A stretch of DNA of 64,000 nt, from positions 3,676,001 through 3,740,000 of the forward strand of contig NC_135553.1 in the NCBI RefSeq assembly GCF_964340395.1, read 5' to 3'. The stretch comes from Glandiceps talaboti (Eukaryota; Hemichordata; Enteropneusta; Spengelidae). The position numbers were made by a program, and so were the translations under genes. The notes beneath the pieces are model-generated. The model worked only from the letters and a program-made list of their open reading frames with translations, was not told the origin of the DNA and searched no databases. The stretch's first letter is position 1, and every line of letters starts with the position of its first letter. This document shows, piece by piece, positions 13,607 to 22,164 of this stretch.

Positions 13607-16600
13607 ATGTATGTATGTATGTATGTATGTATGTGTGTATGTATGTATGTGTGTGTGTGTGTATGTGTGTGTATGTGTGTGTCCATTGACATGTATATGT
13701 GTCTACATTGCGAATCTTGTGATGTGTGTGTGTGTGTATATGTGTTCATGCATGTTTGTACAATGTATTTGTATGCATGTGTATCTATATAGCAGTGTGC
13801 ATGCCATGCAGAGTATCTTATATGTGCACATTCACGTCCATGTGCTGTATTGTCATTGCATCACAATAATATTAACCTTTGTGTTCAGTTTTCTTACAGT
13901 AGACATTTTATTTTTAAATGTCGCGTATAAATTCAATATTAAGCTAGTGTATATCTTTTTTCCATCATGCCTACTGGGCATGGCATTAGTTTGATGCAGT
14001 GTTTTCATCGTATTGAATATTTCATTATGTGACTGCATTTTGGTGAACTGAAAAAAGTACAGTGTGTAGATGGATTATTTTATCATCAATATATTGTAGT
14101 ATTCACCAGAGTATTTGTGACTTACCATGTCAGACCCAATCTTTTTACAAAAACTAATCTACTTGTTGTAATTCCTTTTAGATGGATTCTCCTGTGTTTC
14201 AAGCGGGAATTTCCTGAACCTGATGCATTACGGATGTGGGAAGCCTGTTGGTCACATTTCCAGACAGATTATTTTCACTTGTTTATCTGTGTTTCCATCA
14301 TTGCCATATATGGTGCTGATATTGTAGAACAGGTAGGATAATGTGTGTGTGCCTCCTTATCAAAGACAACATGTTTTTGTTGTGATTCCAAATGATACAT
14401 ACTGGGTTTTCGTGTGAGCCACTACACAGTAAGGGATGGGAAATACTAAATTTTGATGGGTTGCTATGTTTTAAGTGGTATGTGAACACTGCTGATTTGC
14501 CATCAGAGCATTGTAATTGTAATTGTAATTGTAATTGTAATTGTAATTGTAATTGTAATTGTAATTTTTATTTACCCATCACAAAAAAAATAAAATAATA
14601 CATAACAATTGAAAGCATATAATACACAATGTGTGCATAATTGTATCAGAGCGGGCGAGAGGCTAGAAAATAGTTTCTATAACTAATCTAGTCTAGCCAC
14701 TCAAAACTCATACACTAGTACAAATATTACAATGAAAAAAAAGATCAGGTGACTGCTGCAAAAACTCACAAACTACATACTGCACATGAAAAATGAAAAT
14801 GAAAATGCGCGAAAATTTTACATATTTACAAGAAGAAACTCTTTGTAATCTTTCTTGAATTTGTGTCTGCTTGGGTGACTGCGAATTGTATATGGAATGT
14901 TGTTCCATATCTGTGAACCAGTGAACTTGACAGAAGACTGACCAAAATTACTCTTGTATTTTGGTACATGGAGGTCTCCTCTCAATTTCCGCCTAGTATC
15001 ATGACAATGTTCGATATTCGAAAAGTAGTCCTTGAAGTGTGGCGGAAGTTTATCGTGTAGTACATCATGAACAAAAATTCCAATCTGATAGTCAAACTGT
15101 TTGTATATATCAAGAATACTGAGCTTTTTAAATAAAGGTGCGGTATGTGCATTACATTTACTCCCCGTAATGACACGAACAATCCTTTTCTGTGCAAGTA
15201 AAATCTCTTTGAGATATGTTTTACACGAACTTCCCCACACTTCAAGGCCATAGGAAATGTGTGGTAATACAAAGGTATTGTACAACATTAGGAGAGTTGA
15301 ACATGGGACCAGTTGTCGAAGCCTGTAAAATATTCCAGTAAATTTACAGATCTTTTTCTTTACGTCTACAATGTGAGTTTTCCAAGTTAAATTACTGTCT
15401 AGGTGAATCCCAATGAACGATGTGCTGTTAGCTTCTCTAACCACCCTGTCATTAAGAGTTATAGACCCAATTACTTCTTTACTGTTTTGTTTACTTCTAA
15501 TTACCATGTGTTCTGTTTTATTTACATTCATAGTCAGTCGGTTAGCATCACACCATTTATTTACCTGATGAAATTCAACATTAGCTAGATTGAGGGATAT
15601 ATTGTTATGGGTTTCCTGAACACCAGATTCTCTCCCAGTGAATATGTCTTTATATGAATATATATCATTCTCATGGTTTGTCTAAAGTAATGTCAGCTTT
15701 CAAGTTTGTAGGAATTATTAACATTAAATACATTTTTGCATTTTCAGAAACTGCCTTCAGATGAGATGTTGTTACATTTCAGTAGTTTAGCCATGCATAT
15801 GAGTGGAGATCTAGTTCTTAGGAAGGTAAGTTGTTGTTACATTTCAGTAGTTTAGCCATGCATATGAGTGGAGATCTAGTTCTTAGGAAGGTATGGATGT
15901 TGTTACATTTCAGTAGTTTATCCATGCATATGAGTGGAGATTTAGTTCTTAGGAAGGTAAGTTGTTGTTACATTTCAGTAGTTTAGCCATGCATATGAGT
16001 GGAGATTTAGTTCTAAGGAAGGTAAGTTGTTGTTACATTTCAGTAGTTTAGCCATGCATATGAGTGGAGATTTAGTTCTAAGGAAGGTAAGTTGTTGTTA
16101 CATTTCAGTAGTTTAGCCATGCATATGAGTGGAGATCTAGTTCTTAGGAAGGTATGGATGTTGTTACATTTCAGTAGTTTAGCCATGCATATGAGTGGAG
16201 ATCTAGTTCTTAGGAAGGTAAGACATATTGTACTTTTGATTAGTACGTAATGTTGTTACATTTCAGTAGTTTAGCCATGCATATGAGTGGAGATTTAGTT
16301 CTTAGGAAGGTAAGATGTTGTTACATTTCAGTAGTTTAGCCATGCATATGAGTGGAGATTTAGTTCTTAGGAAGGTAAGATGTTGTTACATTTCACTAGT
16401 TTAGCCATGCATATGAGTGGAGATTTAGTTCTTAGGAAGGTATGGATGTTGTTACATTTCAGTAGTTTAGCCATGCATATGAGTGGAGATTTAGTTCTTA
16501 GGAAGGTATGGATGTTGTTACATTTCAGTAGTTTAGCCATGCATATGAGTGGAGATTTAGTTCTTAGGAAGGTAAGATGTTGTTACATTTCAGTAGTTTA

Positions 16601-17596
16601 GCCATGCATATGAGTGGAGATTTAGTTCTTAGGAAGGTAAGTTGTTGTTACATTTCAGTAGTTTAGCCAAGCATATGAGTGGAGATTTAGTTCTTAGGAA
16701 GGTAAGACATATTGTACTTTCCATTAGTATGTAATGTACAGAAGATGGTTTAAAATTTAATATCATGAGATTCTGTTGCAGTCTTTTGTCTACTAGTGTT
16801 TGATTTATCACATTTTGAAAATCATTTCTCACAATGTAACTATCTATTTATACTGAAAGATTGTCCGTGTACACACTTTTAAGTATGTGGAGAGTGAAGG
16901 GTACTTTTGTTAAGAAGGTCAGTTAGTAGGAGTAACAACCAATTAAATGAGTTTAAAATAACTAAGTGATCAAGTTACTAACAATGTTACCATCAAAAAC
17001 AAAATTAAAACAGAATTTATACAAATTGACTGCATGAGAATCCTAAAATGTCCTAAAGTACTAGGAAAGGATAATTTTAATTAAGATAGTTATATTTGTA
17101 AATGTTTCCAGCCCTTATTTTTTATCAAACGTCAAACTCTCTGGAGGTCGAAAACTGTACAATTAATTATACTAGTAACTGGAATATTACATATTTGATA
17201 AAAGAAGTATCTTATATATATTAATATTTTCCTGAGAAATGAAATATGATGTAATCTGTAAACAAATAATTTGATGAAATTCATACATTCAACCTTTCTT
17301 TGTATCGGATTTACATTGGTTATTTCTTTAATATTATTTTTTGTGAAACACTAACACATTTTTCTGTGCTTTTTGCTTTACAGGCCAGAGGTCTGCTTCA
17401 TCTATTCCGCATATTACCCAGAATTCCCTGCACACTAGATGGCCTTTGTGAAATGTGTGACCCAGGCATGTGGGACAGTGGACACACTCCAGAAATATTT
17501 TGTATTGGTGACCATGATGAAGGCTTTAAATGTCGCCATAGTTACAGTGATGAAAACTTGAAAGAGAAACTGCAGCCAATCAAGATCTCACCTTAA
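2262..17596 (+). CDS. TBC1D16: TBC1 domain family member 16 orthologue (9 coding exons, 1075 aa)
   Basis: Spliced CDS join: 2262-4304, 4844-5020, 5671-5819, 9847-9981, 10730-10916, 11049-11143, 14182-14332, 15748-15825, 17384-17596; all junctions are GT-AG and phases agree. The product is a Rab GTPase-activating protein. The vertebrate family member acts on Rab4A and endosomal receptor recycling; that role is family knowledge. Seen here: a conserved N-terminal block with EIIYCKNNVCVHPP, a long acidic Ser/Thr/Pro-rich linker (about residues 90-600), a PH-like block containing LGEMRSLRLFFSDEECTSG, and then the TBC domain from about residue 740. Both catalytic fingers are present: Arg in DKDVVRTDR (about residue 815) and Gln in GYTQGMSDL (about 852). 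The protein is longer than the 767-aa human form because of the disordered linker. The last intron carries a tandem array derived from exon 8. Identity is very confident; exact ends are slightly less so. Confidence 0.95.
4305..5670 (+). other. TBC1D16: TBC1D16 introns 1 and 2
   Basis: Introns 4305-4843 and 5021-5670. The segment at about 5285-5520 is less AT-rich and contains imperfect repeats (GCTTAGCAACAT and TTGTTGCTAGGC in inverted orientation), possibly an old transposon remnant. No exon is seen. Confidence 0.6.
4844..5020 (+). CDS. TBC1D16: TBC1D16 coding exon 2
   Basis: Contributes 59 codons, phase 0 in and out. The acceptor is CATTGTAG and the donor is AAA|GTAAGT. It encodes the linker from the PH-like block to the TBC domain, with FSICRPHL and HPEEGLYEM corresponding to FSIRRP and HPEES in vertebrate TBC1D16. 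Confidence 0.93.
5671..5819 (+). CDS. TBC1D16: TBC1D16 coding exon 3 (start of TBC domain)
   Basis: The acceptor is TTGACAG and the donor is AG|GTACAT, leaving phase 2. It encodes IFFGGLDEYLRRDVWPFLLG, the first TBC motif (R-x-x-x-W-P-x-L), and the following acidic/basic helix ending in QDK. Confidence 0.94.
6806..7190. repeat. Diverged tandem repeat, about 130-bp unit, 3-4 copies
   Basis: The motif (g/a)TCAGAGAGAAAAA followed by GAAGTTGATTGACTTCTACC and GTTGCCTA(a/g)CAACAAAA occurs from 6806 and 6938; shortened, diverged versions start near 7060 and 7134. The unit contains an internal inverted repeat (GTTGCCTAACAAC). Confidence 0.75.
8395..9040. repeat. Diverged tandem repeat, about 150-175-bp unit, 4 copies
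   Basis: Each copy carries TATGTCTGTAA.CTTGTATT, then GATCAAA.TGCA, then TCTCAATTTATGCA, then GAATGAAAATAAAATT.TGGATAA. Copies begin near 8398, 8545, 8718 and 8890. Confidence 0.8.
9495..9631. mobile_element. MITE-like fold-back element with central palindrome
   Basis: The left arm at 9495-9520 (AGTCTAGATCCTGACGACCA...) pairs with the right arm at 9606-9631 (read in reverse, AATCTAGTTCCTGACAACCA...) over about 26 bp with roughly five mismatches. The 18-bp perfect palindrome AGCACAGAATTCTGTGCT lies at 9540-9557. Similar end sequences occur near 1704, 28640-28696 and 43250, suggesting a degenerate dispersed family. Confidence 0.55.
9847..9981 (+). CDS. TBC1D16: TBC1D16 coding exon 4 (arginine finger)
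   Basis: The acceptor is ATATTGCAG; the first base completes AGG from exon 3. It encodes FWRNVQCTVDKDVVRTDR, holding the catalytic D-x-x-R arginine finger, and then FRGENNPN. The donor is AG|GTATGT in phase 2. Confidence 0.95.
9982..10729 (+). other. TBC1D16: TBC1D16 intron 4 with a perfect hairpin
   Basis: No coding segment. It contains a perfect 16-bp inverted repeat at 10358-10373 / 10385-10400 with an 11-nt loop, listed separately. Confidence 0.7.
10358..10400. repeat. Perfect 16-bp inverted repeat (hairpin)
   Basis: CAATCAAACAGGTGTC at 10358-10373 is the exact reverse complement of GACACCTGTTTGATTG at 10385-10400; the loop is 11 nt. It is intronic, and its function is unknown. Confidence 0.9.
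10730..10916 (+). CDS. TBC1D16: TBC1D16 coding exon 5 (glutamine finger)
   Basis: The acceptor is TATCCCTAG, and the first G completes the Arg codon. It encodes ILLNYAIFNPSMGYTQGMSD, containing the Y-x-Q glutamine finger, and then FWCFVGLMQNTIFVSSP. The donor is CTG|GTGAGT, leaving phase 0. Confidence 0.96.
11049..11143 (+). CDS. TBC1D16: TBC1D16 coding exon 6
   Basis: The acceptor is CTCCTTCCAG. It encodes AYLRALLELLLPDFWEHLV and then LLFCHR, matching the vertebrate HLVSLGEDGLQMLFCHR segment. The donor is AG|GTAAGT in phase 2. Confidence 0.94.
11190..11640. repeat. TBC1D16: Minisatellite, 22-24-bp unit, about 18-20 copies
   Basis: The core CAAACTTTGAGTAAAAGTT is joined by short variable spacers (CTAAACA, ACCAAAA, CCAAAA) and tandemly repeated. 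Peripheral copies are more diverged (TTGAACAAA). It starts 50 bp after TBC1D16 coding exon 6. Confidence 0.92.
12343..12368. repeat. (TATG)n microsatellite
   Basis: Short run of TATG/CATG repeats ending just before the hairpin at 12371. Confidence 0.85.
12371..12430. repeat. Long imperfect hairpin, about 25-bp arms
   Basis: The left arm 12371-12396 begins AAATGCCGTCCGGG and ends AATACACGCC. The right arm 12406-12430 begins GGCGTGTATT and ends GGATGGCATTT. They pair with about four mismatches around a 9-nt loop. It is GC-richer than its surroundings and directly abuts the TIR-bounded segment at 12433. Confidence 0.8.
12433..13523. mobile_element. Putative non-autonomous DNA transposon, 1.1 kb
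   Basis: CTTGTACCCCGGCT at 12433-12446 is repeated inverted, with one mismatch, as AGCCGGAGTACAAG at 13510-13523. Both flanks show TAT, but the right flank is a TATG microsatellite, so a target duplication cannot be asserted. The interior is GC- and CpG-richer than the flanking intron and has direct repeats (AAATACACCATTCAAAC at about 12876 and 12955; TACCGTCTACC near 12929 and 13177) and a 59-codon minus-strand ORF. Confidence 0.45.
12994..13173 (-). CDS. 59-aa minus-strand ORF inside the TIR-bounded segment, function unknown
   Basis: The ATG is at 13173 (minus strand) and TAA ends at 12994. The N-terminus is MAGRKRRFAVMTFEDIDQKL, followed by KTSVLKNTQKK. The basic start, the R-F-A-x-(x) stretch, an acidic helix and N-T-x-K are faintly reminiscent of the N-terminal region of crypton-type tyrosine recombinase-derived proteins, but I cannot establish homology by eye. 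It lies between two TACCGTCTACC direct repeats. It could be a degraded transposase fragment or chance. Confidence 0.25.
   Translation of the reverse strand: MAGRKRRFAVMTFEDIDQKLKTSVLKNTQKKILAHHATCKFGIVGPRRGMKTEWTKKSQ
13523..13682. repeat. (TATG)n / (TG)n compound microsatellite
   Basis: Alternating runs of TATG and TG over about 160 bp. Long ORFs read across it on both strands are artefacts of the repeat. Confidence 0.97.
14182..14332 (+). CDS. TBC1D16: TBC1D16 coding exon 7
   Basis: The acceptor is ATTCCTTTTAG; the first A completes the Arg codon. It encodes WILLCFKREFPEPDALRMWE and YFHLFICVSIIAIYG, the C-terminal TBC helices. The donor is CAG|GTAGGA in phase 0. Confidence 0.95.
14511..15660 (-). 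mobile_element. 5'-truncated non-LTR retrotransposon with hexanucleotide tail
   Basis: Read on the minus strand, the C-terminal part of a reverse transcriptase is followed by a 3' UTR ending in GGGTAAATAAAAATTACAA and a tail of ATTACA repeats (14511-14563). This places the 3' end at the left. In-frame RT-like coding extends upstream to about 15660 (KDIFTGRESG, then FHQVNKWCDANRLTMNVNKT), near where the YxDD motif would be, so the 5' end is truncated. It is inserted antisense in a TBC1D16 intron. Confidence 0.85.
14818..15531 (-). pseudogene. Reverse transcriptase C-terminal fragment (non-LTR)
   Basis: Uninterrupted 237-codon frame with hallmarks of the region after the RT palm: MNVNKTEHMV, FIGIHLDSNLTWKTHI, then LYNTFVLPHISYGLEVWGSS and LLAQKRIVRVITG, then PLFKKLSILDIY and IWNNIPYTI. 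This pattern is typical of non-LTR elements of the CR1/L2/Jockey-like groups. The catalytic domain and endonuclease are missing, so it is a dead fragment even though the frame is open. The first ATG is internal to the original protein. Confidence 0.85.
15748..15825 (+). CDS. TBC1D16: TBC1D16 coding exon 8 (founder of the tandem array)
   Basis: The acceptor is GCATTTTCAG. It encodes KLPSDEMLLHFSSLAMHM and then SGDLVLRK, matching the vertebrate MLLHFGNLAMHMNGELVLRK segment. The donor AAG|GTAAGT is at 15826. The last 60 nt of this exon plus the first few intron bases recur about 13 more times immediately downstream, so which donor is really used is open. Confidence 0.88.
15766..16731 (+). repeat. 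TBC1D16: Tandem array of about 14 copies of the TBC1D16 exon-8 3' end plus 5' splice site
   Basis: The unit is the last 60 nt of coding exon 8 plus 5-6 intron bases: ATGTTGTTACATTTCAGTAG, then GCCATGCATATGAGTGGAGA, then AGTTCTTAGGAAGGTA. GTTGTTAC starts at 15768, 15833, 15899, 15964, 16029, 16094, 16160, 16252, 16317, 16382, 16448, 16514, 16579 and 16644, giving 65- or 66-bp periods except one of 92. Copies ending GTAAG keep the donor and shift frame (65 bp). Copies ending GTATGG (at 15833, 16094, 16382, 16448) are 66 bp and in frame. The extra sequence after the seventh copy (ACATATTGTACTTT...) matches the true intron start after the fourteenth. Confidence 0.97.
16732..17383 (+). other. TBC1D16: Remainder of TBC1D16 intron 8
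   Basis: AT-rich unique sequence from the end of the exon-derived array to the acceptor at 17383. Nothing else is seen. Confidence 0.7.
17384..17596 (+). CDS. TBC1D16: TBC1D16 last coding exon
   Basis: The acceptor is TTGCTTTACAG in phase 0. It encodes ARGLLHLFRILPRIPCTLDG and then MCDPGMWDSGHTP, matching the vertebrate C-terminus. It then diverges and ends KISP-TAA at 17596. Confidence 0.95.
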   Translation, partial: ARGLLHLFRILPRIPCTLDGLCEMCDPGMWDSGHTPEIFCIGDHDEGFKCRHSYSDENLKEKLQPIKISP

Positions 17597-20483
17597 ACAT
17601 TTACAAGAAAAAAGAGGGAGGGAAAGAAGGGGAGAATCATGAATTTAAAAATTGAAACTGTATGTTGTAGTTGTGAAATTTTACATAGAAGACAGATTTG
17701 ACAGCATAGAGTTGAGATTGAAATTACATAACACCACTTTGCTTGAAATATTCTCTGTATATAGCCTCCAACCTGTACACAGCATGTAAGAATGCATGTC
17801 CATAAAAAAAACAGCAACTTTATAGTGTGTATGCGCACTGCATCAGGCAAACCCCCCTCCCCCCCCCCCCCAACGTACAGACTTGGTGAACTTTTGTTTT
17901 TGACAATTTTCATATTTTCAGTTTCAAATTGTGAGTTTTATATATGAGCTTCCTACCTGATATCATTGTGTTAGTGATTACAAGAGTCCGAGATCTGTAA
18001 GTCTGCAATGCTAACTTACGAAATAAACCTCTTGCTAGTGCCCTGCAGATAAACAACACATTGCCACTATACCACATACAACTGTATTATGTGCGAATGG
18101 TGGTTCTTGCTGTAGACAATATTGAGAACTGTGGGGTTTTTTTGCTGTAAAGGTTTGGGTAAAGCAGTAACATAGGGTAAAACCTGCATGGATTTCCATA
18201 CCCTGTACCATAATTTTGATAGGCCTGTAAAATATTTTGGGAAGGCATTTAGATTTGACCTTACCTATCACACCTTTAAAAAATACTAGACATGTAAATA
18301 AACTCCTCTATGTGATAAAATAGTAAATATGGTTTCCTTGTTCTGGATTGGAGATCGTTATTTCCAGATAGACTCAGAGCAATCAGTTTCTTTATCTGAA
18401 TATTTCGACCAGCAAATAACTATGTCCAAATATGTTGCTCATTATCGCAAAAATATTTGACATTAACATTGGCCTCTGCACTGTATATTTATGTAATTTC
18501 TGTCATAAAAGGTAATATCTCATCCTGAGTCTGCCAATGCATGTAAGCATTCAAAGTATAGCATAATGAAATACAAATTTATATATTGTGAAATATAGTA
18601 ATAAAATAAAAAATGGTTTTAAAATATTTTATCATTTCCACCCCTTGTTCCTGTTGATGTGGATTAGTCCAGGAATAATAAAGTATGTTGGATTGTTCCA
18701 TACACTCAAGGAGTAGGGGTGAAATTGATCGACAACCTGTAGATAGATTTCTGAAGAAAGATTGTATATTTAGTAGAGGGTAGCTACATGCTAGAATTTA
18801 CACTAGAGTACAGCAATATATGTACAAGGAAATAAGATTTGAGCGATGTGAAATTTTTTCCCACTTTGTGCTTTGCATCATGACATTCAGATTATTGTAA
18901 AACAAAGCAGTGCATATATATAAACATGGATTTCAGTTTTGAACTGCGCCCTCTTTAGCTGCATTGTGTAGTTCTTTTGTTTTTGTAACTTTAGCCCAAT
19001 GGTCAGTTGAAACTTGAATGTGTTCAAAATCTGTCATACTGTTAACAATAATATAGAGTTTATATGTATACATGTATTTACCATACATAATTATTAGAAA
19101 TATTTCAATGTTGGTAAAGGAATGGACAGCAAATACTTTATTCTACCAATCCTCTTGCATTTTGACTGTGTTATCCTTGGTTGTTATGGCTGAAATGTGA
19201 ACTGCAGAAATAGACAGATTTGAAAGATTTATCATAGATTACTAAGTGTAGATGGTGCCCTCTTGAGCTGCTCAACAAATATTTTATGAATGACATATCC
19301 TATAAAATGCTGTGTTCACATTACTTCACATTACAATATTTTGCCGATATGATTATATCTACCTAAAGTATCTTTGTGTATATATATTGGTTCTTGAATT
19401 ATATAATGATTTGTTTCTATGGTTATATGTATATTTCTTGCAAATAATATAGTGACTTTATTTGGATTTCTAATTTTCTTGTGATTTGATTTGTATATGT
19501 TTGTGTTACACAATTTCAAATTTCAAACTTATGACTCTGAATAGTTCTTTGTATACATAGTTTCCACACCTGTTGAAAGCTATGTTGACTGCCAGGAACC
19601 AACAGATTGGTGATTTTGACAAAGTCTCTGTAAAAATCATACATTTCATACTGATCCACATTTTTAAAAAGTAATACAGTTACCTATTAGCAGCTGGTAA
19701 TGAGTCAAGGTAAGGCAGAACTCCCTAGGGACTGTGATGAAACAAACATGGAAATATGAATTTTATAGTTGTCTATTCCTACCTGGCCAGCTGTTTATTG
19801 CTAAGTTTGATTCAAGCTGGGATTGGTGAACTGTACAAGGAATATGGAAATTAAAAGCTACATAGCCAGCCAGCTATTGTCAATTTTGCTATGGTATAAT
19901 TGACTCAGAGTTGGTATTATCCATACATAGAATTTTATTAAAGTTAAGTTTTATTTTTTGAAGATATCGTTTCCTATATCAATCGTATAGGCTCAATGTT
20001 TTTTGTTGAATAAATAAGCTAATACTAAAGTTTCCTTGCCATTTGAATAGAATTATGCATAAAATAGTGGAAAAACTGTTCATTTTATTAGATATTCTGA
20101 CCCCTCATAATCAAAGTTGTAAACTATATAGTTACATGTTCTATTCCTTTTTGTCACTGATGGATAAATCAATCCCGCAAAGTACAAAGTGAATGTTCCA
20201 AATAGTTGAATACCAGGTTGTCGGCTAGTTTTTACCTCAGTAATATTTCTGTCAACTGCATAAGTTGCTGCTAGGTGCAATATCATAAAAAGATTTTGTA
20301 TGTCATCATTTGTTACATGTTTGTGTATATCATATAAATCAGTTGGTGCTGTGAGTTTATACATTTATTTTACATTTTGCAGTATTCAGTTTAAATGTAG
20401 AATTTCATTCAAGAGAGTAGATTTAGGTTGATGCCATTTTTGACATTTAGGTGTTATAAAATTTACAGTCTGTAGTCAAGTTT

Positions 20484-20593
20484 TTCATCGTCGCAAACCA
20501 CGACCGTTTTACGGTACCATTCTTAAAGAGTCGGTCCCTACTGGTCCCTACTATTATTTCTTCAAAATTATAGCTCTGGTTTGCGAGAATGAA
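20484..20593. mobile_element. 110-bp MITE-like element, copy 1
   Basis: TTCATCGTCGCAAACCA at 20484-20500 pairs with TGGTTTGCGAGAATGAA at 20577-20593 as 17-bp terminal inverted repeats with two mismatches. A related, shorter sequence is at 62114-62194. Confidence 0.7.
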
Positions 20594-21819
20594 GTTTTTG
20601 TGCCGAGTTGAAAGATGAAAATAGTAAAAATATTCTCATAGGGTAAGGTGATTTCTATTCTCAATGCATGACCACAACAGTTCTCTGTAGATTTGTGAAT
20701 GTTTTGGGAGCATTTGTAAACTTAACAAAACAGAATCTCAAGATTATGTAGATGACTAATAGAAGCCAAAATAAAATAATTGTTTTTCTCTCATTAGTGT
20801 TGTTAATGTTATTTTTCACACTTGCCCTCTAGAAACTGATGTTCAAAATAGTTTTTCACAAAAAGTTATTTATTTACCAACTTTCTTCTGTAAGTTAAAA
20901 AAAGATAGCCTGAAGCTATTCTGAACGAATGGGAAAATTCTGATAGACTATGTCCAAAATAGACTCTAAAATGTGGTAAATATAATATAGTGTCAAACAT
21001 TTGGTGATTGACAGTTGGCGGAGATGGTGTCATTTTAGGAAGTTGTTGGTAATCATGTTATGAAGAACACCACTGATTTACTTTTATGGAGTGAATCTTG
21101 TAAAACTGGTCATGCTCTCAGCTGACACTATAGACTTAGCTAGAAAATAAATTTAGTTAGGATCTAGTTAGTGTTCACCAAGATTGTTGTCTGTTGTACC
21201 AGTGTATATTGTAGCATCATGTACTTAATGCCAAAAGTAAGCTATTGTGGATATGGAATAAAAAATTACTAAAATGCACCTGTGTCAAGTTGTAGTTATT
21301 GGATTTGTCCAGAGACCTCACTATCTGACCTGACATCACCCCTACACTCACTGACCTGTGCGTTTAAACCACAAAGTATCAAGCAGGAGAAGCAGAATGC
21401 TATAAAAATGCATTGTGTTGTTGTAATTATTGGATTTGTCCAGAGTTTATTTATTTTTTACAATATTAGCTTTTTATATGCTTTCACATATACAGGATTC
21501 TGGATAATTGTATAAAGCCCGAAATACAACGTGAAAAAAAAAAACCTGGCATCATGGTCTGGTCTTTAAAAAAAGTACTGAAAATATTTTACATAATTGC
21601 AGAATAAGTTAATAATATGACAGACTCCACAAAACAAGTACACGAATAGAAGCCATGATAATAGAAGTCTCCTCGGTACCTGGCCATTCTACAGATAATT
21701 ATCATGTATTATCATTTTAGGAATTACTTGTTGTATTGTCTCCATGTTGTCTTTTAACTTTTTATTCCACTATTGCACTAATGATATACGAATTGTTGCC
21801 TCATACCGGTACCCTTGCA

Positions 21820-21867
21820 ATTTGTATGATTTTTTTCCATACATTTTTTCAAAAAAATCATACAAAT
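21820..21867. repeat. Perfect 17-bp inverted repeat upstream of H2B
   Basis: ATTTGTATGATTTTTTT at 21820-21836 and its exact reverse complement at 21851-21867, with a 14-nt loop. It lies about 300 bp upstream of the H2B start. Confidence 0.88.
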
Positions 21868-21966
21868 CGATTCGAGTGGCTATACTTGCGCGCACGCGAC
21901 GAGATTACATGTTGCAATGAATGATGTTTATCGTTAAATCCGATCAGAGCTACGTCATTGAAATTT

Positions 21967-22084
21967 ATTTGCATATAACCTTGAAAACTATTTTGCATAT
22001 ATGTAAATAAAATGTCTGCTTGTACGTTCGTGTTCAATGCGTTGCCGTCAGGATCCCTCATTAGCATACTTCACAGTATATATA
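21967..22084 (+). promoter_or_regulatory. Histone H2B promoter (octamer, TATA box)
   Basis: A perfect octamer ATTTGCAT lies at 21967-21974, with variants TTTTGCAT near 21991 and ATTAGCAT near 22060. A TATA box TATATATA is at 22077-22084, 80 bp before the ATG. The octamer is the classic H2B promoter element bound by Oct factors. Confidence 0.8.
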
Positions 22085-22164
22085 GAGGCGTCCCTTCGTT
22101 GCGCAGTTACAATTTCCATTGCTAATACCTTGTACATTGTGAACGTTACACTGTTTGAAGAAAC

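Larger units (their letters stand above)
11144..14181 (+). other. TBC1D16: TBC1D16 intron 6 (3 kb), repeat-rich
   Basis: Holds a minisatellite (11190-11640), a hairpin (12371-12430), a TIR-bounded segment (12433-13523) and long TATG/TG microsatellites, each listed separately. Confidence 0.8.
14333..15747 (+). other. TBC1D16: TBC1D16 intron 7, mostly an antisense retrotransposon remnant
   Basis: Intron between coding exons 7 and 8. Most of it is the minus-strand non-LTR element at 14511-15660. Confidence 0.85.
17597..21900 (+). other. TBC1D16 3' UTR and intergenic sequence up to H2B
   Basis: No supported gene. Candidate AATAAA signals occur at about 18021, 18297, 18602, 18677 and 21257; I cannot choose among them. 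A C-run is at 17859-17871. A small MITE-like element (20484-20593) and a two-copy repeat of GTTGTA(g/a)TTATTGGATTTGTCCAGAG at about 21287 and 21418 are present. Confidence 0.5.

Noticed and set aside
13529-13994. ORFs of 82-153 codons over the TATG/TG microsatellite
   Set aside because: Composed of Met-Tyr-Val-Cys repeats created by the repeat itself, on both strands.
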